64,000 bases of DNA from Diphasiastrum complanatum. Lineage: Eukaryota > Streptophyta > Lycopodiopsida > Lycopodiales > Lycopodiaceae. Shown in pieces: positions 1 through 11,559 of this stretch. The notes beneath the pieces are model-generated. The model was not told the DNA's origin. It ran no database searches and worked only from the letters and a program-made list of their open reading frames with translations. The stretch is taken from positions 35,717 through 99,716 of the forward strand of contig MU831866.1 of NCBI GenBank assembly GCA_029204225.1, read 5' to 3'. A program made the translations under genes and the position numbers. How positions within the stretch are numbered: the first letter of the stretch is position 1; each line of letters begins with the position of its first letter.

Positions 1-680
1 TGCAAGGACAAATGTGAAAAAGACACTTTGACAAGATATCATTGTCTTCTATTATGAAAATGAAAAATAAGCATGTATAGTAACTACAAATATTTCCATG
101 ATGATGGTATCATTCTTGATGATATGAAATTGAGCCTACTACCAAGCCTATTATCAAGGAAATAGTAGGGATTAAGGAGGAGCAAGCATACCCTACAAAC
201 TCCAAAAATGTCAACTCGAGCAAGAATGCAACCATCAAGACTCCAATACAAGGAAGAGAGAAGCAATTACAAGTTGATGATTGTATAATTTCTATTTTCC
301 TTATTACTACCTTAACTTTGATGATGTTCCTTCAAGTGTGAATGAAAATTTAGCAACAAAAGAGTGCTTTGATGCAATGAAAAGTGAGTATATGATGCAT
401 TGCTTGAGATACTTGTAAAATTATTGATCCTCCATAAAAAATACAAAATGTTACTGCCTGCAAATGGGTCTTTAAGATCAAGTTGAATCAAGATGGTAGT
501 GTGAACAATTATAAAACAAGACTAGTTGCCAAGGGATATGCTCAATTCAAGGGAATTGACTATGATGAAACACTTGATTCTATCATAGTTTGTGGTGGTG
601 ATTTCATTAACTCACATGCTTTTAGTGATTTATTGCCTTTGCAACATTTGTTGAAAAATGAAATCTTTCTTGGAACATGA
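1..680 (+). mobile_element. Ty1/copia fossil, integrase-RT linker and RT start
   Basis: The stretch around 455-600 translates to the N-terminal part of a copia reverse transcriptase: a CKW(V/I)FKIK block, NQDGSV and RLVAKGYAQ followed by GIDYDET. Upstream to base 1 the + strand still resembles the hydrophilic linker between integrase and RT. The family looks the same as the minus-strand copies at 6660-7495 and 8456-11430, which carry the same blocks. It is an old, partial copy with several breaks. It continues beyond the left edge of the window or was cut there, and I see no LTR. Confidence 0.75.
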
Positions 681-859
681 AACCGTACATCTCTCTTCAC
701 CAATATTATCTCCAAAAAAATGGACTTGAAGTCAAACTATGTCTATTCTTTTCACTCACTTGACCAAAAATGAGATTCCATTTTGGCTATAACTATCATT
801 TGAAAGGATCACATGTCACTTAATCATCTCTCTCTTCTCTCTCTCTTTCTCTCTATAGA

Positions 860-3590
860 ATAGATGAAATTAAATTTTTTTATTCAGAATTGCAAGAATC
901 AATATCATCTGTGCGACAACATCTTGCAATTCATCTCCTCTTAGATGATTTTCATCATCACTCTTACTTTCAAAACTTATTTCATCATTCTGACTATTAG
1001 AATTTCTATTCTCAACATCTATGGAAGTGGGTGCTTCAAGTATGGTTTGAAGATTTACTACATCTCTAGGTAGCTCAATCTCATAGTTAAAATGAAGGCT
1101 TTCCATTTCATTCTCAACATTTGCACCCTCAAATATTCATCATGCTCGTGGTTCAACTTGAGCTACAAACCACCATATCTTGTTTAGTCGATCTGGTTGA
1201 AAAAACACTTGCAAAAAATACTATTTTAGAGCATAAATAAAACTCAAATATTGTAAACAAATATTGTTATAAACAAGAATGTTCTAATAATAAAGTATCT
1301 CAAGAATAATATCTTCCATTCGCATCCTCTTGCAAAGTCCCATTCTGCAATTGATATTTTATGTCCCTCTTTTGTTGCTTTTTGTAGTGTATCATGCATT
1401 CACTCTATAGTGCATTGCTTGGGCAATGGCTCAACTCATGTGAACTTGTGGCCATGTGTCTACCTCTATTCTGTCATTGGCGCTTTCTAGACAAGGCCCT
1501 CTATTTTTTCTCGTTGGAAGGTTGTCAACCTATGGACCTTTCCCATCCCTTGAGGTCACTTGTTACCTCTCAGTTTCCAAGCAAATGGATGTAGTTGATG
1601 CAAAATTTCAGTTACATAAAAGAGAGGTTCATGTACTAACCATCCCTTTGACATGGTACCTTCAGGCTTTGCCTTTTGATGCACATAATCTTTTAAGACT
1701 TTCATGTATCTTTCCATAAAGAAAATCCACCTAAAAACTCACAAATGGTTAAGAATAAGTGTTTTATTTAATTAGTTCATGTATCAATTGATTTAGTTTA
1801 AATACAAATGCAAAACAAAATCTATGCACTTATACCTAGTGTGCACTGGACCAGCAATAGAAATTTCTTCAACCAAGTGCACCAATAAATGCACTTGCAA
1901 GTCCATGATGGAAGTCGAAAAATATTTCTCAAAATGCACACAATCTCCACCATATCCTCATATATCTTGCAAACATCCAGCTCACGAATTTCTTTTGAAC
2001 ACATCCATCTGCGACATATTCAATTCATTTTATGTCTATTTGAATTTCCAGACAATAAATATTAAATAAAAAAAATGCACCAAGTAAATGTAAATACCCG
2101 ACAATGATTGATAGTTTGTATATGGTCTCACAAATATCTTTTGACAAGCACCCGCGAATTAACGATGGATAGATGAATTGAATCATCTTTAGCCAATCAT
2201 GAGACTTGAGACCCTGCAACGTTCCATCCACTGTGAATGATGCCCGTCGAGAATGGGCAAAACCAACTGGTGTTCTAATGTCATGAATAATGGAGCGCAC
2301 ATGGTGAAGCTCCTCCTTAGTGAATGTCCAAGGTACTTTTGGAGCATGATCTTCACCATCCTTTATATAATATTCTTTTTTGGTGTTTGATTCTTTTAGA
2401 TCATGCCTTGCAGCAATGGTATCTTTTTTACCAATCAAGTGTTTCCATATAGATTCACCCACATTTTTAAATCTGTGCATGGGATCAAATAGGTGATTAA
2501 TCAAAAGATTATTCCAATATTCCAAACGATGAAATATAGATAATCTTTTCATACCATCGATTGGCTTTGCTTGAGATTCCTCCCATAGTTTTCGCCAATC
2601 TTCCATAGACATCCTCTTTGGAGATATCTCTCTCTCAACTCTTCCTCCAAAACCTCTTCTATGAGTGTCTTTGAATGGATGGCCTTCATGCAAGTATTTA
2701 CGATGATTTTCATAAACAATTTTTTTGAGACTATGAGAGTATCTTCCCACAAGATTTGGCCCGCACAAAAAACAAGCATTTTTTTCAGTCGTTTGAAAGC
2801 CTGCCCAACAAATGGATACTATCAATCACTATTAAAAAAAATATATATGTTAAATGGGACATCTCTTGAGTGATTGGTACCTTCCTCGATATAAAATGCA
2901 ATCCTTTGGACATGCATGATATTGCTTGTAGTCCATCCCGATGTTAGTCATCATTTTTTGTGCCTTATCTCTTGTCTTAGGCATGACATTCCCTTCTTGA
3001 AGACTTTTGTTTTTCAATAGTCTGTATATGGCAAAAAAAATCCTATTAAAAAAAATATCATTAAATGTTCAAATTGTCAAGTTTGTTTCAAAGTAAATAT
3101 AACACAAGTAGAGGAAAAAAAAAACTCAAATAATAATGTGAGGCTTTGGTCACTCCATCTATATTTGGCTGAAAGATTCAATAGAAGTAGAGAAGTTGCC
3201 AAAAGAGATGTATTTGCTCTAGGGTACAATGTTGTCTTTGATTCTTCTCGCAATTTATTTTCTTCTTTAGACAAAAGTGCCTCCTCATCTTGTTCATTGT
3301 GTCTAGCTGCACTATTATTCTCATACATAGCATCCAACATGTCTCCCATGGCTTCAAATTCTTCATTCATTGGAAGCTCATTTTTATCATTGGAAGAGGT
3401 AGATGAGCTAGATTCAGATGCATTAGTCTCTTGATTAATGCGCTCATCAATTTTCATCATCTCTTTTAAGCCTTGACGTTGATGACGAGGTAATTGCTTT
3501 ATATGAGGACCGTCGTATGACATTCGTCGTCTCCGTCGGCCATTTCGAGGATTATTGTCTCCAACGCTAAATGAGGATGAAGAATCCTAT
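860..3590 (-). mobile_element. CACTA (En/Spm) transposase gene, Tnp2 type, decayed
   Basis: Reading the minus strand from 3590 down, the order is that of plant CACTA TnpD proteins. An N-terminal acidic/Ser-rich stretch comes first, then STSLLATSLLLLNLSAKYRWSD (about 3130-3240). A block with HACPKDCILYRG follows (2885-2925), then the Tnp2 core with GESIWKHLIGKKDT, IRTPVGFAHSRRASFTVDG and LKSHDWLK (about 2160-2480). A DUF4218-like part follows (about 1380-2010; SIMDLQVHLLVHLVEEISIAGPVHT, then ERYMKVLKDYVHQ) and last a DUF4216-like tail (about 870-1200; QVFFQPDRLNKIWWFVAQ). The longest open piece is 2025-2825 (266 residues). The rest is spread over other frames with probable small introns, for example around 2830-2880, so the gene is probably dead. 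Terminal CACTA repeats were not found near its ends. Confidence 0.85.
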
Positions 3591-3978
3591 ATACCCAAAC
3601 AACAAGAAGTAGTTTGGAACTATGCTTGATAAATGTTTCCTCCCAATACTTGATAGATCTAAATGGTGCATGAATATAAATTACCTCTTTGTTAAAAAAA
3701 GTATGAACATACCAGTGTATCTATTAGACCATTCTTCTTTCCAACTTGTTGACATTCAATGAATTTAAAGAACTACACGCTTCTACATATTTACGTATTT
3801 ATAAATTTCACATACATTAGCTTTCACTTATTATCTTATATAAACATCTAGAGAAATGACAATTGAGATTATACTTGACAAATAATGCTCCTAACATTTG
3901 ACATATTTAATGACAAAAACCAAATACAATCAAGAATGCATGGATTATACATATTGCATATCAACAAAATTTAAATAT

Positions 3979-5921
3979 TCACATTTGACTTATTGTCTTT
4001 TGCAAACATCTAGGTAGAGAACGGTTGAAACTATACTTGATGAACAATTCCTCCCCAACATTGATAGATCTAGTGGCACAGATCATTACATAACTGCCCC
4101 TTACATTCCTAATGAAATATTCTTCTTTTCCATTGGTACATTCTTTAAAATCACAATTCGTTAGTAAAGAGTGGCCAATAGAAATATTTATATATGTAGC
4201 AATGTTTTTATGCACATATGGATGTTCATCAATGTATGTACAATTTGCCCTTGAGATGTTGCATCCTTGCATGATCCTTGCATGCATTGCTCCTCTAAAG
4301 AACAAGCATTTGAATTTAAGCCATATACTTGCATCCTCCATTGGTGATGACACAAAGCATGCCAATCACCCCAATTGTATTGAGGTCCTGCATATGCCAT
4401 CAATGTCACAACACTATTTAGAGGGACCTCAATACTACTCAATGCAAAAAGGCCCAAACCAGCCTCGAAAAAGTGTTCACTAGGCATGATCATGTACATT
4501 TAACCCCAACACGTAAATGGTGTTCCATTTAATGGTAATGGTGAGTGGCCAACAAGAAAATCTACTTCTAATAAAACTTTTTACTAATGGGTGCAAGCTA
4601 GGTGGAAGAGGAAGGTCATACAAAGAACCTAGAATGTCTTTTGACACATCAACAGTGCGTAGTAATTTGCAATTATCTTTCAAACTAGTCATAATACATC
4701 CAAGACATGTTCTCCTTTTTAAAGGGTGGTCAAGTTTGTAGAATCCTCATGGAGCATCGTGGAGGACTCACGTGCAACGTCTAGGATAGGTGTGGTTGGG
4801 TGGTAAAAACGTTCTGGAGATTTGGACACATGGATTGAATCACAAAGCATTGATGAACTAATTATATCATGCAAGGGGTCATCATCAACAAGGGCATCAT
4901 CTAAGGCCAATGATGATCCAAAATCAATATTCATGTGATCTATCCTATCAATAATATTCTTGATCTCTCTTGCAACTCTTTTCCTTGAAACCAACTTATG
5001 TTCCTTCTATAGCAAAAGTTGAAAATGTTAGATGTATCAGTTTCTTTTCAAACAGAGTGTATTACACACCTACAAAACATAATATGTGTCACAAAGTTTG
5101 AAACCACTAATGTAAACCACAAGAATAAGGACTAGCTAATATCTCATTGTCATAAAACTTTGAAGCAAATGTGATTTCAATTAAGCAATATGATGTATTA
5201 ACCCTTTAATGGAGCACATCATCACATTACAAAAAATCTAATGAGCATGTACATGTACATAGTTTAAAACACACATTTAAAACACATTGAGCATAAAAAG
5301 AAAATCTCACATAAATGTCATATTTTATGATTTAAAGAGTTTACCTCTTGGATCCTATGTGTGCACTCCATTGGCCCAAATATGATTGTTGACAATCCTC
5401 CTTGTCCAAATCCTAAGGCCTTTGCATTGTGTGCATGTACATGGTATCCTCTCATCATATTCTGGTTGAAACTGGTCCAATAATCCAATTGCCAATGCTA
5501 AATTATATTGTAGCACAAATTCTTTTAGTGTCATTCATGTGAAAATTGACAAATTTTAGCATGTGACAAAAATTGACAAAATAATCTTTGTACATTTAGT
5601 GCATTTGCGCTTCATTTGTGATGAAGTGGTGTCTTGGTTTTCCAAAGAGCAATATACTATATCACTATCCTCAACCAAACTGGAGTACACCACTATTACA
5701 AATAAAAAAATTATGACATAAATCAATATACATACATGTGATGGATCAACAGGTAGTCTACGTCGACTGGTGGAAGAGCTTGAAGATGAACTAGTCAATA
5801 GTGGTTCATTGAGCTTTAGTCTTGCTTGCTCCTTTCTTTTGTGATAGATCTCAATTTTTCTTTCTTTCTCTAAATCACGTGGAGGTACGATAATTTTCCT
5901 AGATTCCATAATTGCAATCAA
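3979..5921 (-). pseudogene. SET-like-domain gene upstream of the CACTA transposase, broken
   Basis: On the minus strand a chain of plausible exons leads to a SET-like domain. Exon A (about 5739-5908) begins MESRKIIVPPRDLEKERK, is Ser-rich and ends before a GTATG donor. Exon B (about 5345-5497) lies between TTTAG and GTAAAC and encodes HAHNAKALGFGQGGLSTI. Exon C starts after CTATAG near 5007 with KEHKLVSRKRVAREIKN. The 3' part carries GLGLFALSSI (about 4450), then YINISIGHSLLTNCDF and ATRSINVGEELFIKYSF (about 4010-4190). These correspond to the G-x-G-F-A, N-H-S-x-x-x-N-C and G-E-E-L-x-x-x-Y elements of SET lysine methyltransferases. In-frame stops or frame changes near 4720, 4495 and 4300 show that it is broken. 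It lies head-to-tail with the transposase. It could be a captured host gene, an accessory gene of the element, or an older gene hit by the element. Confidence 0.5.
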
Positions 5922-6029
5922 ATGTCATTGTAAGAATAAATTTGCACGAGAAATCATACAATCATATTCAAATAAAAATAAAGTACAACTAATGTCAATA
6001 TCAATAATAATATATATGAACTTCAGTCA

Positions 6030-6615
6030 GCTGTTGCAGAGAAGGTGGTCACGTTTGAGGAAGGGGACGACGAAATACCAAAGATTAAATTGTCTAGTGC
6101 TGTTATTGACAAGCCAATCTCGAAATCAAAGACGAAGGACTATGACATAGTGACTGATATTGGATCTCTTTGTCCGAACATCACTTTTGAGCAATTATTG
6201 ACAAATAACACTTATTATAGAAGGCAACTGAAAGGTCTTTCTGTCCCTAAAACGAAGAAAAGAGTGTGTTTGCCAGATGTTGGTGTATTGTCTATTGATT
6301 TAGGAGACCTCGACGCACCTGAAATTGATGTTACCATTGCTAGATGTTTGATTGAAAAAGTGCCGATAGACTCTGGTTCCATCGTGAACATAAGACACGG
6401 CTCATGCTTTGGGGCTGACTGACATTCAACCGAGAAAAAAAAAAATCAAGTTAGCTAATTCGACGTGACGAACATTGCTCCCGGTTAAGCTTGAAGAATT
6501 CGGCAACCTACCAGTGGGCCGCTATACAAAATCAAAAGAAGACTTGATGTTGATTGAGGCTCAAAAAAATTTGGAGTTAGCCCAAAAACTACATGAAGAA
6601 TTGAATCCTTCTTAA
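6030..6615 (+). mobile_element. Ty3/gypsy fossil, gag end and protease start
   Basis: The open stretch 6045-6422 ends in CLIEKVPIDSGSIVNI, the active-site block of a gypsy-type aspartic protease (D-S-G with following S/N). The next bases in a neighbouring frame read LGLTDIQPREKK and LLPVKLEEFG, as expected just after it. RT, RNase H and integrase are absent here. The piece stops at about 6615, where minus-strand copia sequence soon begins. It is old and has a few breaks. Confidence 0.6.
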
Positions 6616-6659
6616 ATATTCATTCTTGTCGATATTGTGGTGTTTCTTAACTAGCATCA

Positions 6660-7495
6660 ATTATGTTTGTGAGCAATGGGCTTTGTCAAAGTCACATAGG
6701 TTACCTTATAAGAGATCTACTATGCCTTTTTAGGTTGTGCATTTAGAGTATCAAGAGAGATGATGACCCAAATGCTTACCATCTTTGCCACGGGCGCAAA
6801 GGTCTCATCATAGTCAATACCATGTTTTTGTGCATATCCCTTGGCCACAAACCTTGCTTTGTGTTTGTTGATTTATCCATCTTGGTTTGTCTTCACCTTG
6901 AAGATCCACTTGCATCCAATAGTGTTCTTATCCTTTGGAAGTTCGACCAATCTCCATGTGTTGTTCTTCATAAGAGCTTGATACTCAAGATCCATTGCTT
7001 GGATCCACTCCTCTTTTTGCCTTTTCTCATCTACACATATAGGTTCATCAAAAGAGGCTGGGAAAGCATAGTTTGTTCCACCAACAACTTGCTTACCTTT
7101 TTCACCATAAGTGAGCCTTGAAGGTGGTTGTCTTTGCCTTGATGTCCGCTTTTGACTTGACAAAGGCCCTTCATCAATATCATCCAAAGTAGCATCATCC
7201 ATGTCATCAACTCAAGATTGTTAGATCCAACCACAACATCACCACTTGAAGAATCCTTTGGAATATTTCTCTCATAAAAAATGACATCTCGTGCAGTGAC
7301 CACTTTATTAGTAGAAGGAATGTAAACCTTGTAAGCTTTGCTTACCTCACTGTATTCAACAAAAATGTCTTTCTTTGAAGATGAATCCTCTTTTGTCCTA
7401 TCATCAAGAGTTATGTTGATATAGCAAATACATCCAAAAGTTTTGAAAAACTTGACACTCGGCCTTCTACCATACAATACCTCAAATTGCAGACT
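6660..7495 (-). mobile_element. Ty1/copia fossil, integrase end to RT start
   Basis: The minus strand encodes the end of a copia integrase (GRRPSVKFFKTFGCICY, then SKAYKVYIPSTNKVV and RDVIFYERNIP) and the start of RT (EEWIQAMDLEYQALMKNNTW, GCKWIFKVKTNQDG). The same blocks occur at 8667-9565 with close similarity, so the two are members of one family lying in tandem on the same strand. The copy is partial with several breaks. Confidence 0.85.
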
Positions 7496-8455
7496 CTGTA
7501 GGATTACACTTGTTTTCTAATAGTTTGTAGAAATACAAAGAAATTCGTGATAGAGTCCTGACGACATGAAAATATTCAACCATCTCAGCTATTCGACATT
7601 CATCACGTCAACCATTTTGATGACTTTGACTTTTGACCACTCAATCATTCTACCACATCGACTATCTACTACCTTGAATGTTCTCTATTTAGCCTCTACG
7701 ACTATTCGGCAACCTTGACTATTTTGAACTCATAGTGGTCATCTATCACCCTCAAGTTGAGTCAATCAAAAGGTGGCTCAACCGTACCATCATCACGATT
7801 GGGTAGGATCTCCAATGGACTCAGATATTGTCCAAAAGCTACTGACAATAGTACATAGTGGATTAATCTAAATTTCAATGTACAAATTAACCATTCTTTT
7901 GATTAGCTAGCCATATGTACAAATACCCATCAACTTATCAGCTATAAGGTTACACAAGAATCAAACATTGAACAATCAAAACGTAGAATCAGTGATTGAA
8001 CATCCAGAGCACAATTGTTCTGTTCTTTCTCTCTGTTACTATAGAGTATTGTCTTTGAAAGAATGCGAGTCTATCTACATTCAGACTGTTATCATTTGCG
8101 ACTAATTAATATCCGTTTCATAATTCGAGTCGTGCATGTTTTGATTGAATGCTTATTTTATTCATGCTCAAATAGAGTCATGCTTGCAAATAAATTATTA
8201 GTAGATTAAACTATCCATGTGACTGATAGCATAAGTCGAATTCATCATTCTAAACACCTAGATGCTTTACTCTATAACTCCATGATTTCGTGCATGGCTA
8301 CGGAATTGAGTTTTTCAATCTAGTGACTTCGAGGCTGTGATCAAGTAAGACAGATTTTGATTCTTCAAATATGATCTGAATACGATAGACATAGTTACAT
8401 GTACTGAGAATTCCACTCATTTCTCACTGATACGACGTGCATTGTCTCGAATCCC
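7496..8455. other. Non-coding spacer between two copia fossils, possibly old LTR DNA
   Basis: There is no coding signal on either strand. A stretch near 8365-8410 (TATGATCTGAATACGATAG) resembles 31560-31600 (TATGATTTGAATTCGATAG), and both regions carry TAGAGTATTGT further upstream. That hints that both are diverged LTRs of one family. The match is short and was made by eye. Confidence 0.3.
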
Positions 8456-11430
8456 AACTTAAAGTTACTAATGTCACATCTTGGTTGTCTCGACCACTCA
8501 AGATGATATCATCCACATAGATTAGCAAAATGGTAACATTATTTCTAGGAAACTTATAATAAAGTGAATGATCATACTCACTCATAACAAAGACTTGAGA
8601 GAGTAAAAAAGTGCTAAGCTTAGCATACCAACTCCTTGGTGCTTGCTTAAGGCCATATAAACTCTTTTATAGAAGACACACATGATTTGGCTTTGTAGGC
8701 AAAATGTAGCTCTCGGGTTGCTCCATGTACACTTCCTCCTCAAGATCACCATTCAAAAAAGCATTTGTGCTGTCCAATTGCCCTATATCCCATCCATAAA
8801 GAGTAGCAAGAGAGACGATGACCCGAATGCTTACCATATTTGCCACGGGTGCAAAGGTTTCATCATAGTCAATACCATGTTCTTGAGCATATCCTTTTGC
8901 CACCAGCCTTGCCTTATGCTTATTGATAGATCCATCTTGGTTTGTCTTCAATTTGAAGATCCATTTGCATCCAATAGCTTTCTTGTCCTTAGGTAGCTCC
9001 ACCAATGTCCATGTTTCATTCTTCATAAGAGCTTGATACTCAAGATCCATTCCTTGGATCCACTCCTCTTTGTTCCTTGCCTCATCTACACAAGCAGGTT
9101 CATCAAAAGAAGTTAGGAAAGAAAAGTGTGTACCTCCAACATCTTGCTTACCTTTCTCATCATACATGAGCCTTGAAGGCGAGGTCCTTCATCATCACCA
9201 TCTAAAGTAGGATCCTTTACATCAACATCAATAATGTTAGATCCAACCACACCATCATCACTTGAAGACACCTTTGGAATATTCCCCTCATAAAAAATGA
9301 CATCTCTACCAATAATCACCTTATGAGTAGTAGGAATGTAAACCTTGTAGGCTTTACTCACCTCACTATATCCAAAAAATATACCTTTCCTTAAAGATAT
9401 ATCCTCCTTTGTCTTAGCGTCAAGAATGATATTGATATAGAAAGTACATCCAAAAGTTTTAAGAAAGTTGACACTCGGCCTCCTCTTGAATAGCATCTCA
9501 AAAGGTGTTCTTCCGTCCAATATAGCACTCGACCACCTATTGCATAGAGAGTTAGCACACAACAAAGCTTGATCCCAAAATGGTTTTGAAGATTAGTACC
9601 TAACCTCATGGCTTTAACACTTTCACATAAAGTCCTATTCCTCCTCTCAGCCACTCCATTTTGTTGTGGTGTCCTTGGAGTTGTGTACTCCCTCTTGATC
9701 CCATGCTCATCATAGAAAGCCTTGAACTTGGTACATATGTATTCTCCACCGTTGTCACTCCTCAAGCACTTGATCCTTGTGGAAAATTGGTTCTCCCTTG
9801 AATTCTTGAACTTCACAAATTAGACATCATACACTTCATCTTTGCTCTTTAGTAGATAGATCCAACAAAATCACTAAAATCATCAATGAAAGTTACATAC
9901 ATCTTAGCTCCACTATTGCTAATTGTAGTAGTTCCATGAATATTCAGATGTACAACTTGAAAAGGCTTTGTAGATCTAGATTTAGATCTAGTATAAGGTA
10001 GTCTATGTGACTTTGACAAAGCACAAGACTCAAACATGATTGATGCTACTTAAGTATTTTGGAAGACCAATCACAACTTGCTTCTTAGCCATTACCTCCA
10101 ATGACTTGAAGTTGAGGTGCCCCATCCTTTTATGCCAAACCTCTTGAATAGGTATTTTCTCACTTGTCATACATCCAACCTGGTTAGCAATAACACAAGC
10201 ATCTAGTTTGAACAACTTCCCTTGCCTTTTACCTTTTTCAATCAAGATATCCTTTCTTTTGATCATGCAAGAATCTCCATCAAACTCAACTTTGTAATCT
10301 TCACTTAGCAATTGACTCACACTAAGTAGATTCTTGGTAATGGAAGGTATGAACAAAACATCCTTCAGATGAACATTCCTATCTTCAGAGAGAGAAATAG
10401 GAATTGTGCCAATCCCTTTGATTGCACACTCACCATCATTGGCTGTGTAGATCACCTTCTTGTCATCTTCAGATGCCAACAAAGAAGTGAAGTACTCCTT
10501 GTGAAAAATCATGTGTGAGCTTGCACCACTATCAATCCACCATGGATCTCGATCTTCATCAACATACATGAAGACATCACAAAAGCATCATCATTTGAGT
10601 TTTGAGCATCCAAACCATCTTCATCGTGAGTAAGACCTTGCTTGTCTCCTTGATCTCTCTTCTTCTTGTAGCACTCACTTGCAAAGTGTCCTTTGATGGC
10701 ACATAACTTTGACCTATCTTTCCTTTTGCATTTGAAGAAGCCTTCCCTTGATCTTGCCCTTTAGAACGCTTACTTTTGCTTTTGCCCTTGAATTTACCCT
10801 TGATGAACATAGCCTCCTCTCCAACTTGAGATGTTGATGAAGATCCACCTCTTGCTGGAAGCCTATATTTTTCATTGATCAAGATCTCTTGAAGATCCAT
10901 CAACTTGGAAAAGTTCTTTGAATGGCTAGACTTTGTACATTGTTAGCATGAGCATCCAACAAACCATTAAGAATAACTTGAACAAGCTCTCCTTCCTTAA
11001 TGCTCTAATCAATGCAAGATAACTCATCATTCCAAGCCTTCACTCTCAAAACAAAATTATTTGGACTCTTTTCATTCTTTTGCAAACTTTGAAAGATTTT
11101 TCTTCTTAGATTCAACACTCTAGAAGTAGACTTGGATTCATGAAGCTTCTTCAAAGCTTCCCAAGCCTTACTTGATGAAGTACACTTACCAACTTCCTTG
11201 AGAAGTTCATTGGTAATAGTCATCTTATCATTTGTAGAGATCTTTTAGCTCTCTTGTCATACCTCAATTGTTCTTGTTGTGTTGCTGGCCTCTCCTCCAA
11301 ACCTACAACAATATCCAAAACATCATCATCTCAAGAAGTGATTCCATTCTCACTTTCCACAATGAATAGTTGCTTGAGGTAAGCCTATCATTGCCCTCCA
11401 ACATGTATCCACTTGATGTAGCCATGTTGC
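8456..11430 (-). mobile_element. Ty1/copia fossil with gag, protease, integrase and RT
   Basis: From right to left on the minus strand the parts are in copia order. Gag starts near 11425 (MATSSGYMLEG, then SSNYSLWKVRMES) and continues 11005-11223 and 10577-10903. The protease (10400-10569) has WWIDSGASSHM. The GAG-pre-integrase (10030-10150) has VWHKRMGHLNFKSLEVM. The integrase (9391-10037) has LRSDNGGEYICTKF and TPQQNGVAERRNRT. RT (8490-9167) has [39 protein letters not shown] and, near 8500, ILLIYVDDIILSG. No RNase H or flanking LTR was recognised, so it is incomplete. It has roughly six to ten breaks, yet it is the best preserved copia in the window and probably younger than the others. 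Confidence 0.9.
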
Positions 11431-11559
11431 AATGACTTGATCCTTCTCTTTCAAACTATTCCAATGCACAAAGAACTCTTTTGAGAAACAACAAATGTTT
11501 CCAAAAAGAAATCACAAAGATATGGAACCTTTCAAATTCTCTTCTAGCACTTATAATCA

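Noticed and set aside
5360-5550. Zinc-finger reading CTCTQCKG...H of the minus strand as a transposase-associated domain
   Set aside because: A competing frame over the same bases has good splice sites, no stop and joins in phase to the next exon of the SET-like gene. The zinc-finger frame ends in a stop.
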